From positions 1 through 6,224 of the forward strand of contig JAATVP010000217.1 in assembly GCA_014523625.1 (NCBI GenBank): a stretch of 6,224 nucleotides of DNA. The letters run 5' to 3'. How positions within the stretch are numbered: position 1 is the stretch's first letter; every line of letters begins with the position of its first letter. Shown piece after piece: positions 1 through 6,060 of the stretch. The DNA is from Nitrososphaerales archaeon TH5896 (GTDB lineage: Archaea > Thermoproteota > Nitrososphaeria > Nitrososphaerales > Nitrososphaeraceae). Position numbers and translations under genes: made by a program. Under the pieces are notes generated by a model that had not been told where the DNA came from, did not search any database, and saw only the letters and a program-made list of their open reading frames with translations.

Positions 1-1
1 A

Positions 2-136
2 TTCCAATGTGTAATTGGTAACCATTTTTTGCTACATTCGAAACTCCTAGCCAGTTTAAACTGCTTGGATTTCCCCTTCTGGACAGAAGATTGGCTCAAT
101 CGAAATCTCATCGGTTTTGACAAGGTAGATAGATAA
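2..136 (+). CDS. Possible C-terminal fragment of a gene cut by the left window edge (doubtful)
   Basis: A frame open from the left edge ends at TAA 134-136 and would give 44 residues ending FWTEDWLNRNLIGFDKVDR. Its acidic/aromatic tail looks protein-like, but no family is recognised and there is too little sequence to judge. The opposite strand competes: ATG at 111-109 opens a frame running off the left edge (begins MRFRLSQSSVQKGKSKQFK), with a TATA-like TTTAT on that strand at about 137-133, roughly 24 bases before its start. At most one of the two is real, and possibly neither. Sequence to the left of the window is needed to decide. Confidence 0.22.
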   Translation, partial: FQCVIGNHFLLHSKLLASLNCLDFPFWTEDWLNRNLIGFDKVDR

Positions 137-163
137 ACACTATGTCACAATTCTGCCTCCAAA

Positions 164-188
164 TTCTTTTGTTTCAACGCCAAAAGAA
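164..188. other. 8-bp perfect inverted repeat in the left intergenic region
   Basis: TTCTTTTG (164-171) and CAAAAGAA (181-188) form a perfect 8-bp stem around a 9-base loop. It lies in the gene-poor stretch 137-397, which otherwise shows no open frame or RNA gene I can support. The T-rich arm on each strand would suit a bidirectional transcription stop between whatever lies left of the window and the GNAT gene, but archaeal terminators often need only a T-run. A function is therefore inference. Confidence 0.4.
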
Positions 189-397
189 AGTGAATGCCTT
201 AAAGTGACCGTACCTAAGACTACATGATATTTTGTTACGTTTTACGCGAGAATATCGGATAAATTTACAGATTAAAGATCAAAAAGCGTCAAATCCTATT
301 GTAGAGATCCTGATAATGTTAATGAGACATTCATTTCACGGCAACCATGAGATGGAAACAATGAAATTGCACAAATTAAGGTATTTTAAACATTGGA

Positions 398-1561
398 ATT
401 AAATTAAGAAAAGCAATTAGATCCGACAAAACAAAGGTACTAGAATTCTGTAATAATACTTTTCGGTGGGGAGACTACATTCATGAAGTATGGGATGCTT
501 GGTATAAGGATCTCAATGGCTTCTTAGTGGTAGCTGAGATACCATCAGACGGCGACACTGGTCATCACGACCCAAAGTTGGCCGATAATGTGTCCTCCTT
601 TGAGAATAAGAGTTCATATTTTAATTCAAGTCAAGTTGTAGGGGTATCACATGCTTATTTTTGTCCAAAGAAAGAACAAGTATGGCTTGAGGGGATCAGG
701 ATTAATCCTAAATATCGACGTATTGGAATTGCTTCTGAGCTCATAAACCGAATGATACGGTATGGGAAAGAAATGGACAATAATGTCACAGAAGCAGCGG
801 CGATAACAGCTGAGACGAATACTGCGTCAAGGCATATGTTGGAGAAGAATGCTTTCCAAAATAGAGCTCAATGGACATATTATACTGTGGGCGAGGAAAA
901 TCACCATCAGACAGACATGGATGGTTCAACAATTAGGAAGCACATTTTTGGAAAAAAACAAGGTAATGTTCCTAACAATAATAACAGGTATTGTAAAAAC
1001 ATGAATGTTTATTTTGCATCACTAGGCGATATTGGGGAAATTATTACTTTTCTGTCAAAATCAAAAACCTTCGTTTCTAGTGGTCGAAGATATTTTCAAT
1101 CCTGGAAGTGGTATAAATTGGATTTGGAACACTCTGAAATTTCAGAACTGATAGCAGACAGGATGATTATAGTTGTTAGAACCAAGAGTACTCATGAAAT
1201 TGGAGGACTAGCAATTATAAACAATCATGTCCCCGAAAATCATAGTGCTGGACAAATGCAAAGAGGGGGTCAGAAACAAAAACAATCTACTCATGAAGTA
1301 GATGATTCAAGTTATGATGATGACGATGATGCATCGTTTCAAGTAGTTTATCTTGATGCTCCAACCTTGGCCATCTTAGATATTTTGTTGGTTTTTATAG
1401 AGAATTGGGTCATATCATCAAACAAATTTTCTAGAATTCAGCTATTTACGCCAAATCAGATACATCATGAAAATTCTGATTCATATAAGATCGAAGAAGT
1501 ACTTGCAAAATTTGGTATAACGAAATCAGAAAGGTTTCTTTTGTACATTAGAAGTTTGTAA
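398..1561 (+). CDS. GNAT family N-acetyltransferase, two-part archaeal type, non-canonical start
   Basis: Likely a cytoplasmic acetyl-CoA-dependent N-acetyltransferase; the acceptor is unknown. Numbering is from the proposed start, giving 387 residues. The N-terminus IKLRKAIRSDKTKVLEFCNN, then WGDYI..VWD..W, is the usual opening of archaeal GNATs. The acetyl-CoA loop is RRIGIA at about 107-112, preceded by VWLEGIRINPKY. Motif B follows as NTASRHMLEKNAF, where the common GF is AF. The second half (about 200-387) looks like a degenerate second GNAT fold (GLAIIN, VYLDAPT, AKFGITKSERFLLYIRSL). Two hydrophilic insertions stand out: about residues 49-77, and about 276-313 with a run of five Asp. 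The first canonical start in frame is GTG 527, but it would remove the conserved WGDYI region. The frame is open back to TAA 377-379 with no ATG, GTG or TTG. I place the start at ATT 398, where homologs would be expected to have Met-Lys-Leu-Arg. If initiation really is at 527, the product is 344 residues and lacks its first strand and helices. Confidence 0.82.
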   Translation: MKLRKAIRSDKTKVLEFCNNTFRWGDYIHEVWDAWYKDLNGFLVVAEIPSDGDTGHHDPKLADNVSSFENKSSYFNSSQVVGVSHAYFCPKKEQVWLEGIRINPKYRRIGIASELINRMIRYGKEMDNNVTEAAAITAETNTASRHMLEKNAFQNRAQWTYYTVGEENHHQTDMDGSTIRKHIFGKKQGNVPNNNNRYCKNMNVYFASLGDIGEIITFLSKSKTFVSSGRRYFQSWKWYKLDLEHSEISELIADRMIIVVRTKSTHEIGGLAIINNHVPENHSAGQMQRGGQKQKQSTHEVDDSSYDDDDDASFQVVYLDAPTLAILDILLVFIENWVISSNKFSRIQLFTPNQIHHENSDSYKIEEVLAKFGITKSERFLLYIRSL

Positions 1562-1587
1562 ATGGTTTTGTGTGAATAATTTTGACA

Positions 1588-1633
1588 CCACTTTCTGCGG
1601 AGAGGTGGGCTTGTAATGCCGAAAAATGGCATT
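1588..1633 (+). terminator. Two tandem hairpins after the GNAT gene (possible terminator or 3' UTR structure)
   Basis: The first hairpin pairs CCACTTT (1588-1594) with GAGGTGG (1602-1608) around a 7-base loop, including two G-U pairs in RNA. The second pairs AATGCC (1615-1620) with GGCATT (1628-1633) around GAAAAAT. They start 27 bases after the GNAT stop and sit before the next promoter. There is no strong T-run directly after them, so a termination role is inference. A regulatory or stabilising 3' UTR is equally possible. Confidence 0.35.
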
Positions 1634-1698
1634 GTTTATCTCGTACTTTCGTAGGTAAAAAATACTGGAACCTATCTACTCTAGCAGTCGGATTCAAG

Positions 1699-1704
1699 AA
1701 ATAT
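1699..1704 (+). promoter_or_regulatory. Possible TATA box for the gene at 1728
   Basis: AAATAT preceded by the purine-rich CAAG lies about 26 bases before ATG 1728. This is the archaeal TATA-to-start spacing for a leaderless transcript, and no ribosome binding site precedes the ATG. The match is short and the region AT-rich, so confidence is limited. It does favour ATG 1728 over the internal ATG 1836, which has no comparable box. Confidence 0.35.
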
Positions 1705-1727
1705 CCCAAACTAACAATTGGCACAAC

Positions 1728-2405
1728 ATGACAAAACACACGTCCCTAATCTATATATTTGATATTGCTAGTTCGGTTGGCAATGACAGTAGAAGTGCTC
1801 AGGAGGGACCTAGCAGTGTGTCAATAAAACAGAGAATGCAAGAAGATTCGTTTACTCTATTTCAAGTAATCTTAGCTGCTACATCTATCATATTAGCTGC
1901 TAGCGCTCTAGATATTTCTTTTTCAGTCGGACAAGATGTCTTTTCATCACCTTCGAATATGACTCCTGTTGACGGCATACGATGTGATTCTATGGAATTT
2001 ACCAAGTTTCACATTCACGCACATCTTGACATCTTCGTCGATGGTAAACCATTTACTGTGCCATCACAAATCGGCATTGATCCCCAAGGACGATGTCTTT
2101 ATTGGCTACATACACACGACGATAGTGGAGTTATTCATATAGAATCTCCCATTGAGAGGGGATTTAATATCGGAAACTTTATTGATATCTGGGACCAGAC
2201 CTTCAACAACACAAAATTATTCGATAACAACAGCCTCAATGATACAAATAGCGCGTTGAGCACGTACGTAAATGGCGTTGAGGTACCAACAGGCACTGAC
2301 TTCAGAAACATCAGCATTGGCGCTCATGACGAGATCGCTTTAATCATTGGGCCAATTCAAGATAACAAAATACCTTCTCGCTATCAATTTCAACAAGGAT
2401 TATGA
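1728..2405 (+). CDS. Membrane-anchored exported protein with HxHxH...HTHD...IHIES motif (putative metal-binding)
   Basis: A 225-residue protein. The hydrophilic first 40 residues precede one hydrophobic segment (about 42-61, rich in Leu/Ile/Ala), so it probably has one N-terminal membrane anchor with the rest outside. The extracellular part has a dense signature: Cys86, His95-x-His97-x-His99 in FHIHAHLDIFVDGK, Cys123, HTHD 128-131, and IHIES 136-140, followed by FNIGNFIDIWDQTF. The spacing of His, Glu and Cys suggests a metal site, copper being an attractive guess; this is inference from residues. I recall similar HTHD/IHxES exported proteins in thaumarchaea and some bacteria but know no assigned function or symbol. 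Several N-x-S/T sequons (for example Asn77, Asn160, Asn167, Asn171) fit surface glycosylation. An alternative start is Met37 (1836), which would give a short cytoplasmic tail typical of a signal anchor; the TATA-like box supports 1728. The stop overlaps the ATG of the small frame downstream. Confidence 0.85.
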   Translation: MTKHTSLIYIFDIASSVGNDSRSAQEGPSSVSIKQRMQEDSFTLFQVILAATSIILAASALDISFSVGQDVFSSPSNMTPVDGIRCDSMEFTKFHIHAHLDIFVDGKPFTVPSQIGIDPQGRCLYWLHTHDDSGVIHIESPIERGFNIGNFIDIWDQTFNNTKLFDNNSLNDTNSALSTYVNGVEVPTGTDFRNISIGAHDEIALIIGPIQDNKIPSRYQFQQGL

Positions 2406-2614
2406 GTTGTGAGCCTGAATACACACAGTATACCATTTGTGAGTGGAACGTCAATCTATCAAATGCAAAGATACATCGCAATCATAGAGACCAACATCTG
2501 TTTGAACCGGGCGTGAATTTGATGGCCAAACGCCAAACCAGATCTGACTTTCGCGCTGCATTGCTCCTTGGTAATATCATATACGACAATGGAAGAATTA
2601 AAGAGGCATCTTAG
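2402..2614 (+). CDS. Small frame overlapping the preceding stop (70 aa, doubtful)
   Basis: ATG 2402 overlaps the preceding TGA as ATGA, the classic arrangement for translational coupling. The 70-residue product is hydrophilic with two Cys (positions 3 and 13) near the N-terminus, a basic stretch MAKRQTRSDFRAALLLG around 41-57, and no membrane segment. No family is recognised. Codon use is not clearly gene-like, and a chance frame of this length is plausible in the 352-base gap between confident genes. It could also be the remnant of a decayed gene. The rest of the gap (2615-2757) shows nothing but the upstream elements of the next gene. Confidence 0.28.
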   Translation: MSCEPEYTQYTICEWNVNLSNAKIHRNHRDQHLFEPGVNLMAKRQTRSDFRAALLLGNIIYDNGRIKEAS

Positions 2615-2715
2615 TTCAAGGGCCGAATGTGTATTAGGTTTGAAAATAGTTGAGGGTGCGGTGATAGCGTGTTATGAGCAGAACAGAATCCCGCAGAGCA
2701 GGAAATAGACGCATG

Positions 2716-2724
2716 AATTTAAAT
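2716..2724 (+). promoter_or_regulatory. Possible TATA box for the PsbP-like gene
   Basis: AATTTAAAT is centred about 38 bases before ATG 2758. An archaeal start site 25-27 bases downstream would leave a leader of about 12 bases. A second AT-rich run, TTTTAAA at 2738-2744, is too close to the ATG to act as a TATA box. Support is only composition and spacing. Confidence 0.3.
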
Positions 2725-2757
2725 GCAAATGATTAGATTTTAAAGTGCGAAAATTTA

Positions 2758-3447
2758 ATGCTAAGAAATTATTGCCTATTTGTTTTCCTCTTAGTTGGGA
2801 CGTCACTTGCATTTTTTTCTCTGCAACAGACCTTTCACATGCCTGGAACAGGATTTTCAAGTAATTCCACTTCATCAATATCATCATCAACACCAAGAAC
2901 TTCACATGAAACTTTTGATGGTATCGATCTGGGGATAGCATTTCAATATCCTTCGAATTGGGTCAAGTTTGAAGGAGGGTTTGATCCAAATGTTTTAAAA
3001 GATTTCGAAGGTGTTGTTTCCTTTGATATTTTCAATGACCCTTTGAATCAAGCCAATGCCGCTTCATCTGAAGATAGCGGATTAGTACATCCCAATCTTT
3101 CTATAGTTTCCTTGAAAACACCTTACCACAATCTTTCTTTAGGGCAATATGCGGAATCCAGAACCTTTGATATTAGGCAGCTTTTTTCCGATTACGATCT
3201 GAATATAACAGCAAACAGCCAGTCAAATGAAACCATTGACGGGTATCCTTATTGGGTCCTTAATTATTCCTTTACTATTGATGACAAGACCCAAAGATAC
3301 GAAATGATAATTATGGTGATAAGGGGGGAAAAGGTCTATGAAATTTCTTACATAGCTGATAGTTATGAGGACTATGTTAAGAATTTGCAAGAAATTGGGG
3401 AGATGATAAAGACAGCATATTTCGTAGATCTTTCCAATCAACGTTAG
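2758..3447 (+). CDS. Secreted PsbP-like protein
   Basis: A 229-residue exported protein. Residues 5-22 form a signal peptide or anchor (CLFVFLLVGTSLAFFSL), followed by a Ser/Thr-rich linker (about 33-50). The rest matches the PsbP-like fold: DLGIAFQYPSNW (57-68), a central VSFDIFNDP strand, DGYPYWVLNYSF (161-172), and the closing strand-helix EKVYEISYIADSYEDYVKNL then EIGEMIKTAYF. The G-I-x-F-x-YPSNW opening and the Y-E-ISYIA...MI ending are typical of the PsbP-related proteins that recur in thaumarchaeal genomes. Plant PsbP belongs to photosystem II, but these archaea have no photosystem, so the role here is unknown; extracellular ligand or ion binding is only a guess. Sequons at Asn113, Asn125, Asn149, Asn157 and Asn169 suggest glycosylation. 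ATG 2758 is chosen because the signal peptide starts right there; no ribosome binding site is visible. Confidence 0.88.
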   Translation: MLRNYCLFVFLLVGTSLAFFSLQQTFHMPGTGFSSNSTSSISSSTPRTSHETFDGIDLGIAFQYPSNWVKFEGGFDPNVLKDFEGVVSFDIFNDPLNQANAASSEDSGLVHPNLSIVSLKTPYHNLSLGQYAESRTFDIRQLFSDYDLNITANSQSNETIDGYPYWVLNYSFTIDDKTQRYEMIIMVIRGEKVYEISYIADSYEDYVKNLQEIGEMIKTAYFVDLSNQR

Positions 3448-3832
3448 CTTAGCTGCTCGTTGAAGTTAAACACAATTGTAATAGTTTCTAAATGTGTCAT
3501 AAAATGACTGCGGACGAGCGAGCCGAATTTTCTCCACTCAGATGATAGGATAAACTGTCTGTTTCCCTGTCAATTCTCTTCAGGCACGAAAATCGGACTG
3601 TGGAAGAGTTGGCATCGAAAAGAAATAACAGTATGTGCCAAGAGCAGATTTCCAATTCGACAATTTCAAGTTCTAGTGGAGGATGAGTGTATAACCAACA
3701 GTCATTTAGGAATATTTACAGATGTTTTTTGCCGCATTTATCAAAAAAACTTCTGACCTACACAATCATTTGATGCAAGTCATTCGCAAAACAATTATTC
3801 GGCTCCTGTTAGTGTAGTAGTTAGAAAAATAT
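3448..3832. other. 385-base non-coding gap with inverted repeats
   Basis: No convincing gene or RNA is visible. Structure seen: GTCAT/ATGAC with a 3-base loop (3496-3508), enclosed at a distance by GCTCGT (3455-3460) and ACGAGC (3514-3519). Further on, GTTTTTT (3724-3730) pairs with AAAAAAC (3744-3750) around a 13-base loop. The first group could end the PsbP-like transcript, and the T6/A7 element could stop transcription in both directions. Two 17-codon frames (from ATG 3492 and ATG 3633) are too short to claim. The promoter of the next gene should lie near 3793-3799 (AATTATT), but this is weak. Confidence 0.4.
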
Positions 3833-4954
3833 TTGACTATTTGGATCGCAACTAGTTGTGTTATTATCGCCATTAGCATGGTGCTTGCTGTAGGCATGCT
3901 AATTCTGCATGGGGGGAACATCCTGGCCAATCAGCAACCTGCTTCTTTCAATTCTGAAGATCTGGAAGAAATACGAGAAAATGTAATGGAGGTCAGACTG
4001 GCCTTACAAAAAGGAGATCTGATAGAAGCATTACAACACCTAAATAACGTAGACGAAGACCTGCTCCTATTGGAAACAGGGCTTAAACCTTGCAGTTCTG
4101 CCTCAGTCTCCGGTAATTTCAATGACAGCAACTCCACTTCATTTTCTCAGATTCCAATAACTCCTCAGGAGCCTGCGGGTCTTGGAGGCAATTATGACCG
4201 CGAAAATATTAACGATAATAATGATGCTATGAACAATAGCAATAATTATAACCTAGCCATACCCGGACAAAACAACACTCTTTCAGACAATGCAATTTTT
4301 TCTACTTCGAAAATTACTTTAAACAACGACAGCAGTACATCATCAGCAGGATCTGTAATCTCCGATGACTCTATACGAAAATTAAATGTTACATTTAGTT
4401 CCATATTCATTAATGATAACCACGATATTTTGTTTCCAGCAGAATGGCAATTAGACGCTTATGTGAATAACAAAAGAATTCCTTTATCGGGGAACGCCGA
4501 GCTAGATCGCGTGGAAAGAGGACAAGTAATTAATTTCAATGGTAAATCTTTAGCCATAGATGTTCCAAATAATGGTACTTTGAGAATCGTAACTGTTGGC
4601 GCCGAGCTGGATGAAGGCGCTATTGATGGTAAGTACAAAAATAACGGGTCTGTAGTGGAGCTGAGAGGAGTCGAAACTGACGACGGAGTGCTACCTGATA
4701 TTTCAGGAATCCTAGATACTGAGGCCCCCTTGCCTGAATACAAAGATAAAGCTGAAGATTCTATCCAATTCTTGACAACTTATGATAGAAATGACGCAAT
4801 TGGCATGATTGCAAGAGAATACGATGCTAGAAGTAATTTTGGAATAGGCGATCACATTGAGTGTTCAGAGTCCACTGGTGAGGTAGGAGATATTTTTGAT
4901 ACAGTAGATACCAATTGTGATTATAGATTAACTTACACGATTAAAGAGATGTAG
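3833..4954 (+). CDS. Exported Asn/Ser-rich protein with C-terminal beta-sandwich-like domain
   Basis: A 373-residue protein of unknown function. Residues 3-26 are a signal peptide or anchor (WIATSCVIIAISMVLAVG). Residues 42-82 form a predicted amphipathic helical pair (EDLEEIRENVMEVRLALQKG, then EALQHLNNVDEDLLLLE), like the short helical segments in other thaumarchaeal exoproteins. Residues 88-182 are a low-complexity Asn/Ser/Asp linker. Residues 183-373 alternate in strand-like fashion: LNVTFSSIFINDNHDILFPA, EWQLDAYVNNKRIPL, RGQVINFNGKSLAIDVPNNG, TLRIVTVGAELDE, and a last strand DYRLTYTIKEM. This suggests a beta-sandwich, perhaps C2-like with acidic calcium-type loops. Cys344 and Cys362 could form a disulfide. 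Eight N-x-S/T sequons (Asn97, 100, 134, 147, 165, 185, 247, 271) fit heavy glycosylation. The start is TTG: upstream in frame is TAG 3818-3820, and the next Met (16 and 22) lie inside the hydrophobic segment. Confidence 0.82.
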   Translation: MTIWIATSCVIIAISMVLAVGMLILHGGNILANQQPASFNSEDLEEIRENVMEVRLALQKGDLIEALQHLNNVDEDLLLLETGLKPCSSASVSGNFNDSNSTSFSQIPITPQEPAGLGGNYDRENINDNNDAMNNSNNYNLAIPGQNNTLSDNAIFSTSKITLNNDSSTSSAGSVISDDSIRKLNVTFSSIFINDNHDILFPAEWQLDAYVNNKRIPLSGNAELDRVERGQVINFNGKSLAIDVPNNGTLRIVTVGAELDEGAIDGKYKNNGSVVELRGVETDDGVLPDISGILDTEAPLPEYKDKAEDSIQFLTTYDRNDAIGMIAREYDARSNFGIGDHIECSESTGEVGDIFDTVDTNCDYRLTYTIKEM

Positions 4955-5003
4955 ACGAGGGTTGAATGTAGTTACTATCTGCATGTTAAAATAATTATAA
5001 GAC

Positions 5004-5897
5004 ATGCCACTTGTATCAAAACACTTTCTCAAGGTTATTTTTTTACTAGTACTAGGGTTAGCCAGTTCGTTGGCCTTTACACCTTTTCTTAGTTTACAAG
5101 CAGAACCGGAGCCTGATGAGAATGGTGTAATGATAAGCGACTATCACGGAGTACAGAGAAAAGTGTACAATCCTCTCATAGCTGCAAATGGCGGCCTATT
5201 ATATTACAGAGACCTCGAAAATTTCGTAAACACAGAAAAATCAAAACAGTATTTTCTCAACACTGCTGATTGGCTCGTGGAAAACTCGATCAATGAAACT
5301 AACGAGTTAAGAAGTGGAGAAGAGTATGCTGTTTGGGAATATGATTTTCCTTGGAGATTTTATGGGTGGGTTGAGCCCCCATATAACTCCGCATTAGCTC
5401 AAGCAGAATCGATTTATGTTTTGGCGCTGGCTTATGACCTTACTGGTGACGAAAGGTACCTCACGACCGCAAATAAGGCAATGAAGGCTTTTTTTGTTGA
5501 TTATGATGCTGGCGGCATAGCCACGGCAGAGACACATGACGGTTCTTCAATATTCTTGCAGATACTAGCCAAACCAGGATTCGTTAAGACATATGTCTTA
5601 AACGGTCATACCCAAGCTCTAATCTTCATGTGGCGCTATTATGAGTTGACCAATGATGCCAACGCAAAGATTATCTTCGATAAAGGAGTAAACTATTTGA
5701 AAGATAACCTTTGGAGATATGATACGGGATCCTGGTCTTCCTACGACTTGCTGGATAATCTGGCGACAATAGAGTATCATAAGGCAGAGATATCTCAATT
5801 GAAGGAATTATATGATATCACGGGGGAAAATATTTTTAATGAGTATGCAGGCAGGTTCGAGAAATACCTGAAACTTATGCCACTTGATGCAAAATAA
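5004..5897 (+). CDS. D-glucuronyl C5-epimerase C-terminal domain protein, exported
   Basis: A 297-residue protein resembling the C-terminal domain of D-glucuronyl C5-epimerases, which convert D-glucuronate to L-iduronate within a polysaccharide. Residues 9-32 are a signal peptide or anchor. The domain follows as an alpha/alpha-barrel-like series: WEYDFPWRFYGW (111-122), PPYNSALAQAESIYVLALAY (125-144; family form SG/SA-x-AQG), TGDERYLTTANKAMKAFF, GGI (170-172), YVLNGH (197-202), LWRYDTGSWSSYDL (236-249), YHKAEISQL (258-266) and a final helix FNEYAGRFEKYLKL. The vertebrate enzyme has YHTTHINQL and YDLRH at the last motifs, so here the second His is Glu262 and the Arg after YDL is missing. Activity and substrate are therefore uncertain. 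Archaea lack heparan; a surface or exopolysaccharide would be the likely target. No sulfotransferase or polymerase partner is in view. The gap to the previous stop is 49 bases, so read-through transcription is possible. No ribosome binding site precedes ATG 5004. Confidence 0.87.
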   Translation: MPLVSKHFLKVIFLLVLGLASSLAFTPFLSLQAEPEPDENGVMISDYHGVQRKVYNPLIAANGGLLYYRDLENFVNTEKSKQYFLNTADWLVENSINETNELRSGEEYAVWEYDFPWRFYGWVEPPYNSALAQAESIYVLALAYDLTGDERYLTTANKAMKAFFVDYDAGGIATAETHDGSSIFLQILAKPGFVKTYVLNGHTQALIFMWRYYELTNDANAKIIFDKGVNYLKDNLWRYDTGSWSSYDLLDNLATIEYHKAEISQLKELYDITGENIFNEYAGRFEKYLKLMPLDAK

Positions 5898-5903
5898 TTG
5901 GGT

Positions 5904-5922
5904 AATGAATGGTTTCCTCATT
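5904..5922 (+). terminator. Weak hairpin with T-run after the epimerase gene
   Basis: AATGA (5904-5908) pairs with TCATT (5918-5922) around a 9-base loop and runs into TTTT (5921-5924). It begins 7 bases after the stop. The stem is only 5 bp of mostly A-T pairs, so it is a weak candidate. The remainder to 6030 shows no gene. Confidence 0.25.
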
Positions 5923-6030
5923 TTGCAAGTCATTGCGGAAATTCGGTGTCGGTGACAATATCCTATCTTTAGGTCAGGGATACTATGTAATGTACAAAGG
6001 CAAAGTTCTGCGATAAATTATTATCCTATT

Positions 6031-6040
6031 TTCATATATT
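6031..6040 (+). promoter_or_regulatory. TATA box for the gene at 6061
   Basis: TTCATATATT is centred about 25 bases before ATG 6061, the expected archaeal TATA position for transcription starting at or next to the start codon. This is the clearest promoter-like element in the window. A GGTG at 6052-6055 could instead be a weak ribosome binding site if the true start site lies further upstream. Confidence 0.55.
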
Positions 6041-6060
6041 GATGTGTTGCTGGTGCCCAC

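Noticed and set aside
31..48. TTCGAAA resembling a tRNA T-loop
   Set aside because: The flanking bases do not form a T-stem and no acceptor or anticodon arm can be built around it.
1548..1739. 63-codon minus-strand frame covering most of the gap after the GNAT gene
   Set aside because: It overlaps the ends of both flanking + strand genes and the two hairpins, has no recognisable domain, and its start lies within the promoter/start region of the next gene.
2672..2941. 89-codon minus-strand frame across the start of the PsbP-like gene
   Set aside because: It covers the signal peptide and promoter of a confident gene and shows no family motif.
3492..3686. Two 17-codon + strand frames starting at ATG 3492 and ATG 3633
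   Set aside because: Too short, no family features, and no clear promoter or ribosome binding site.
4459..4743. 94-codon minus-strand frame opposite the Asn-rich exoprotein
   Set aside because: It is fully inside a convincing + strand gene; its Ser/Pro-rich composition is what the complement of that gene's codons would give.
4986..5000. Very AT-rich run just before the epimerase start, resembling a TATA box
   Set aside because: It lies 4-18 bases before ATG 5004, so a transcript from it would begin downstream of the start codon, and the next in-frame ATG is after the signal peptide.
3776..5934. Direct repeat GCAAGTCATT near 3776 and 5925, each before a downstream gene
   Set aside because: Ten-base matches are expected by chance many times in a window of this size, and the distances to the following starts differ (about 57 and 136 bases).
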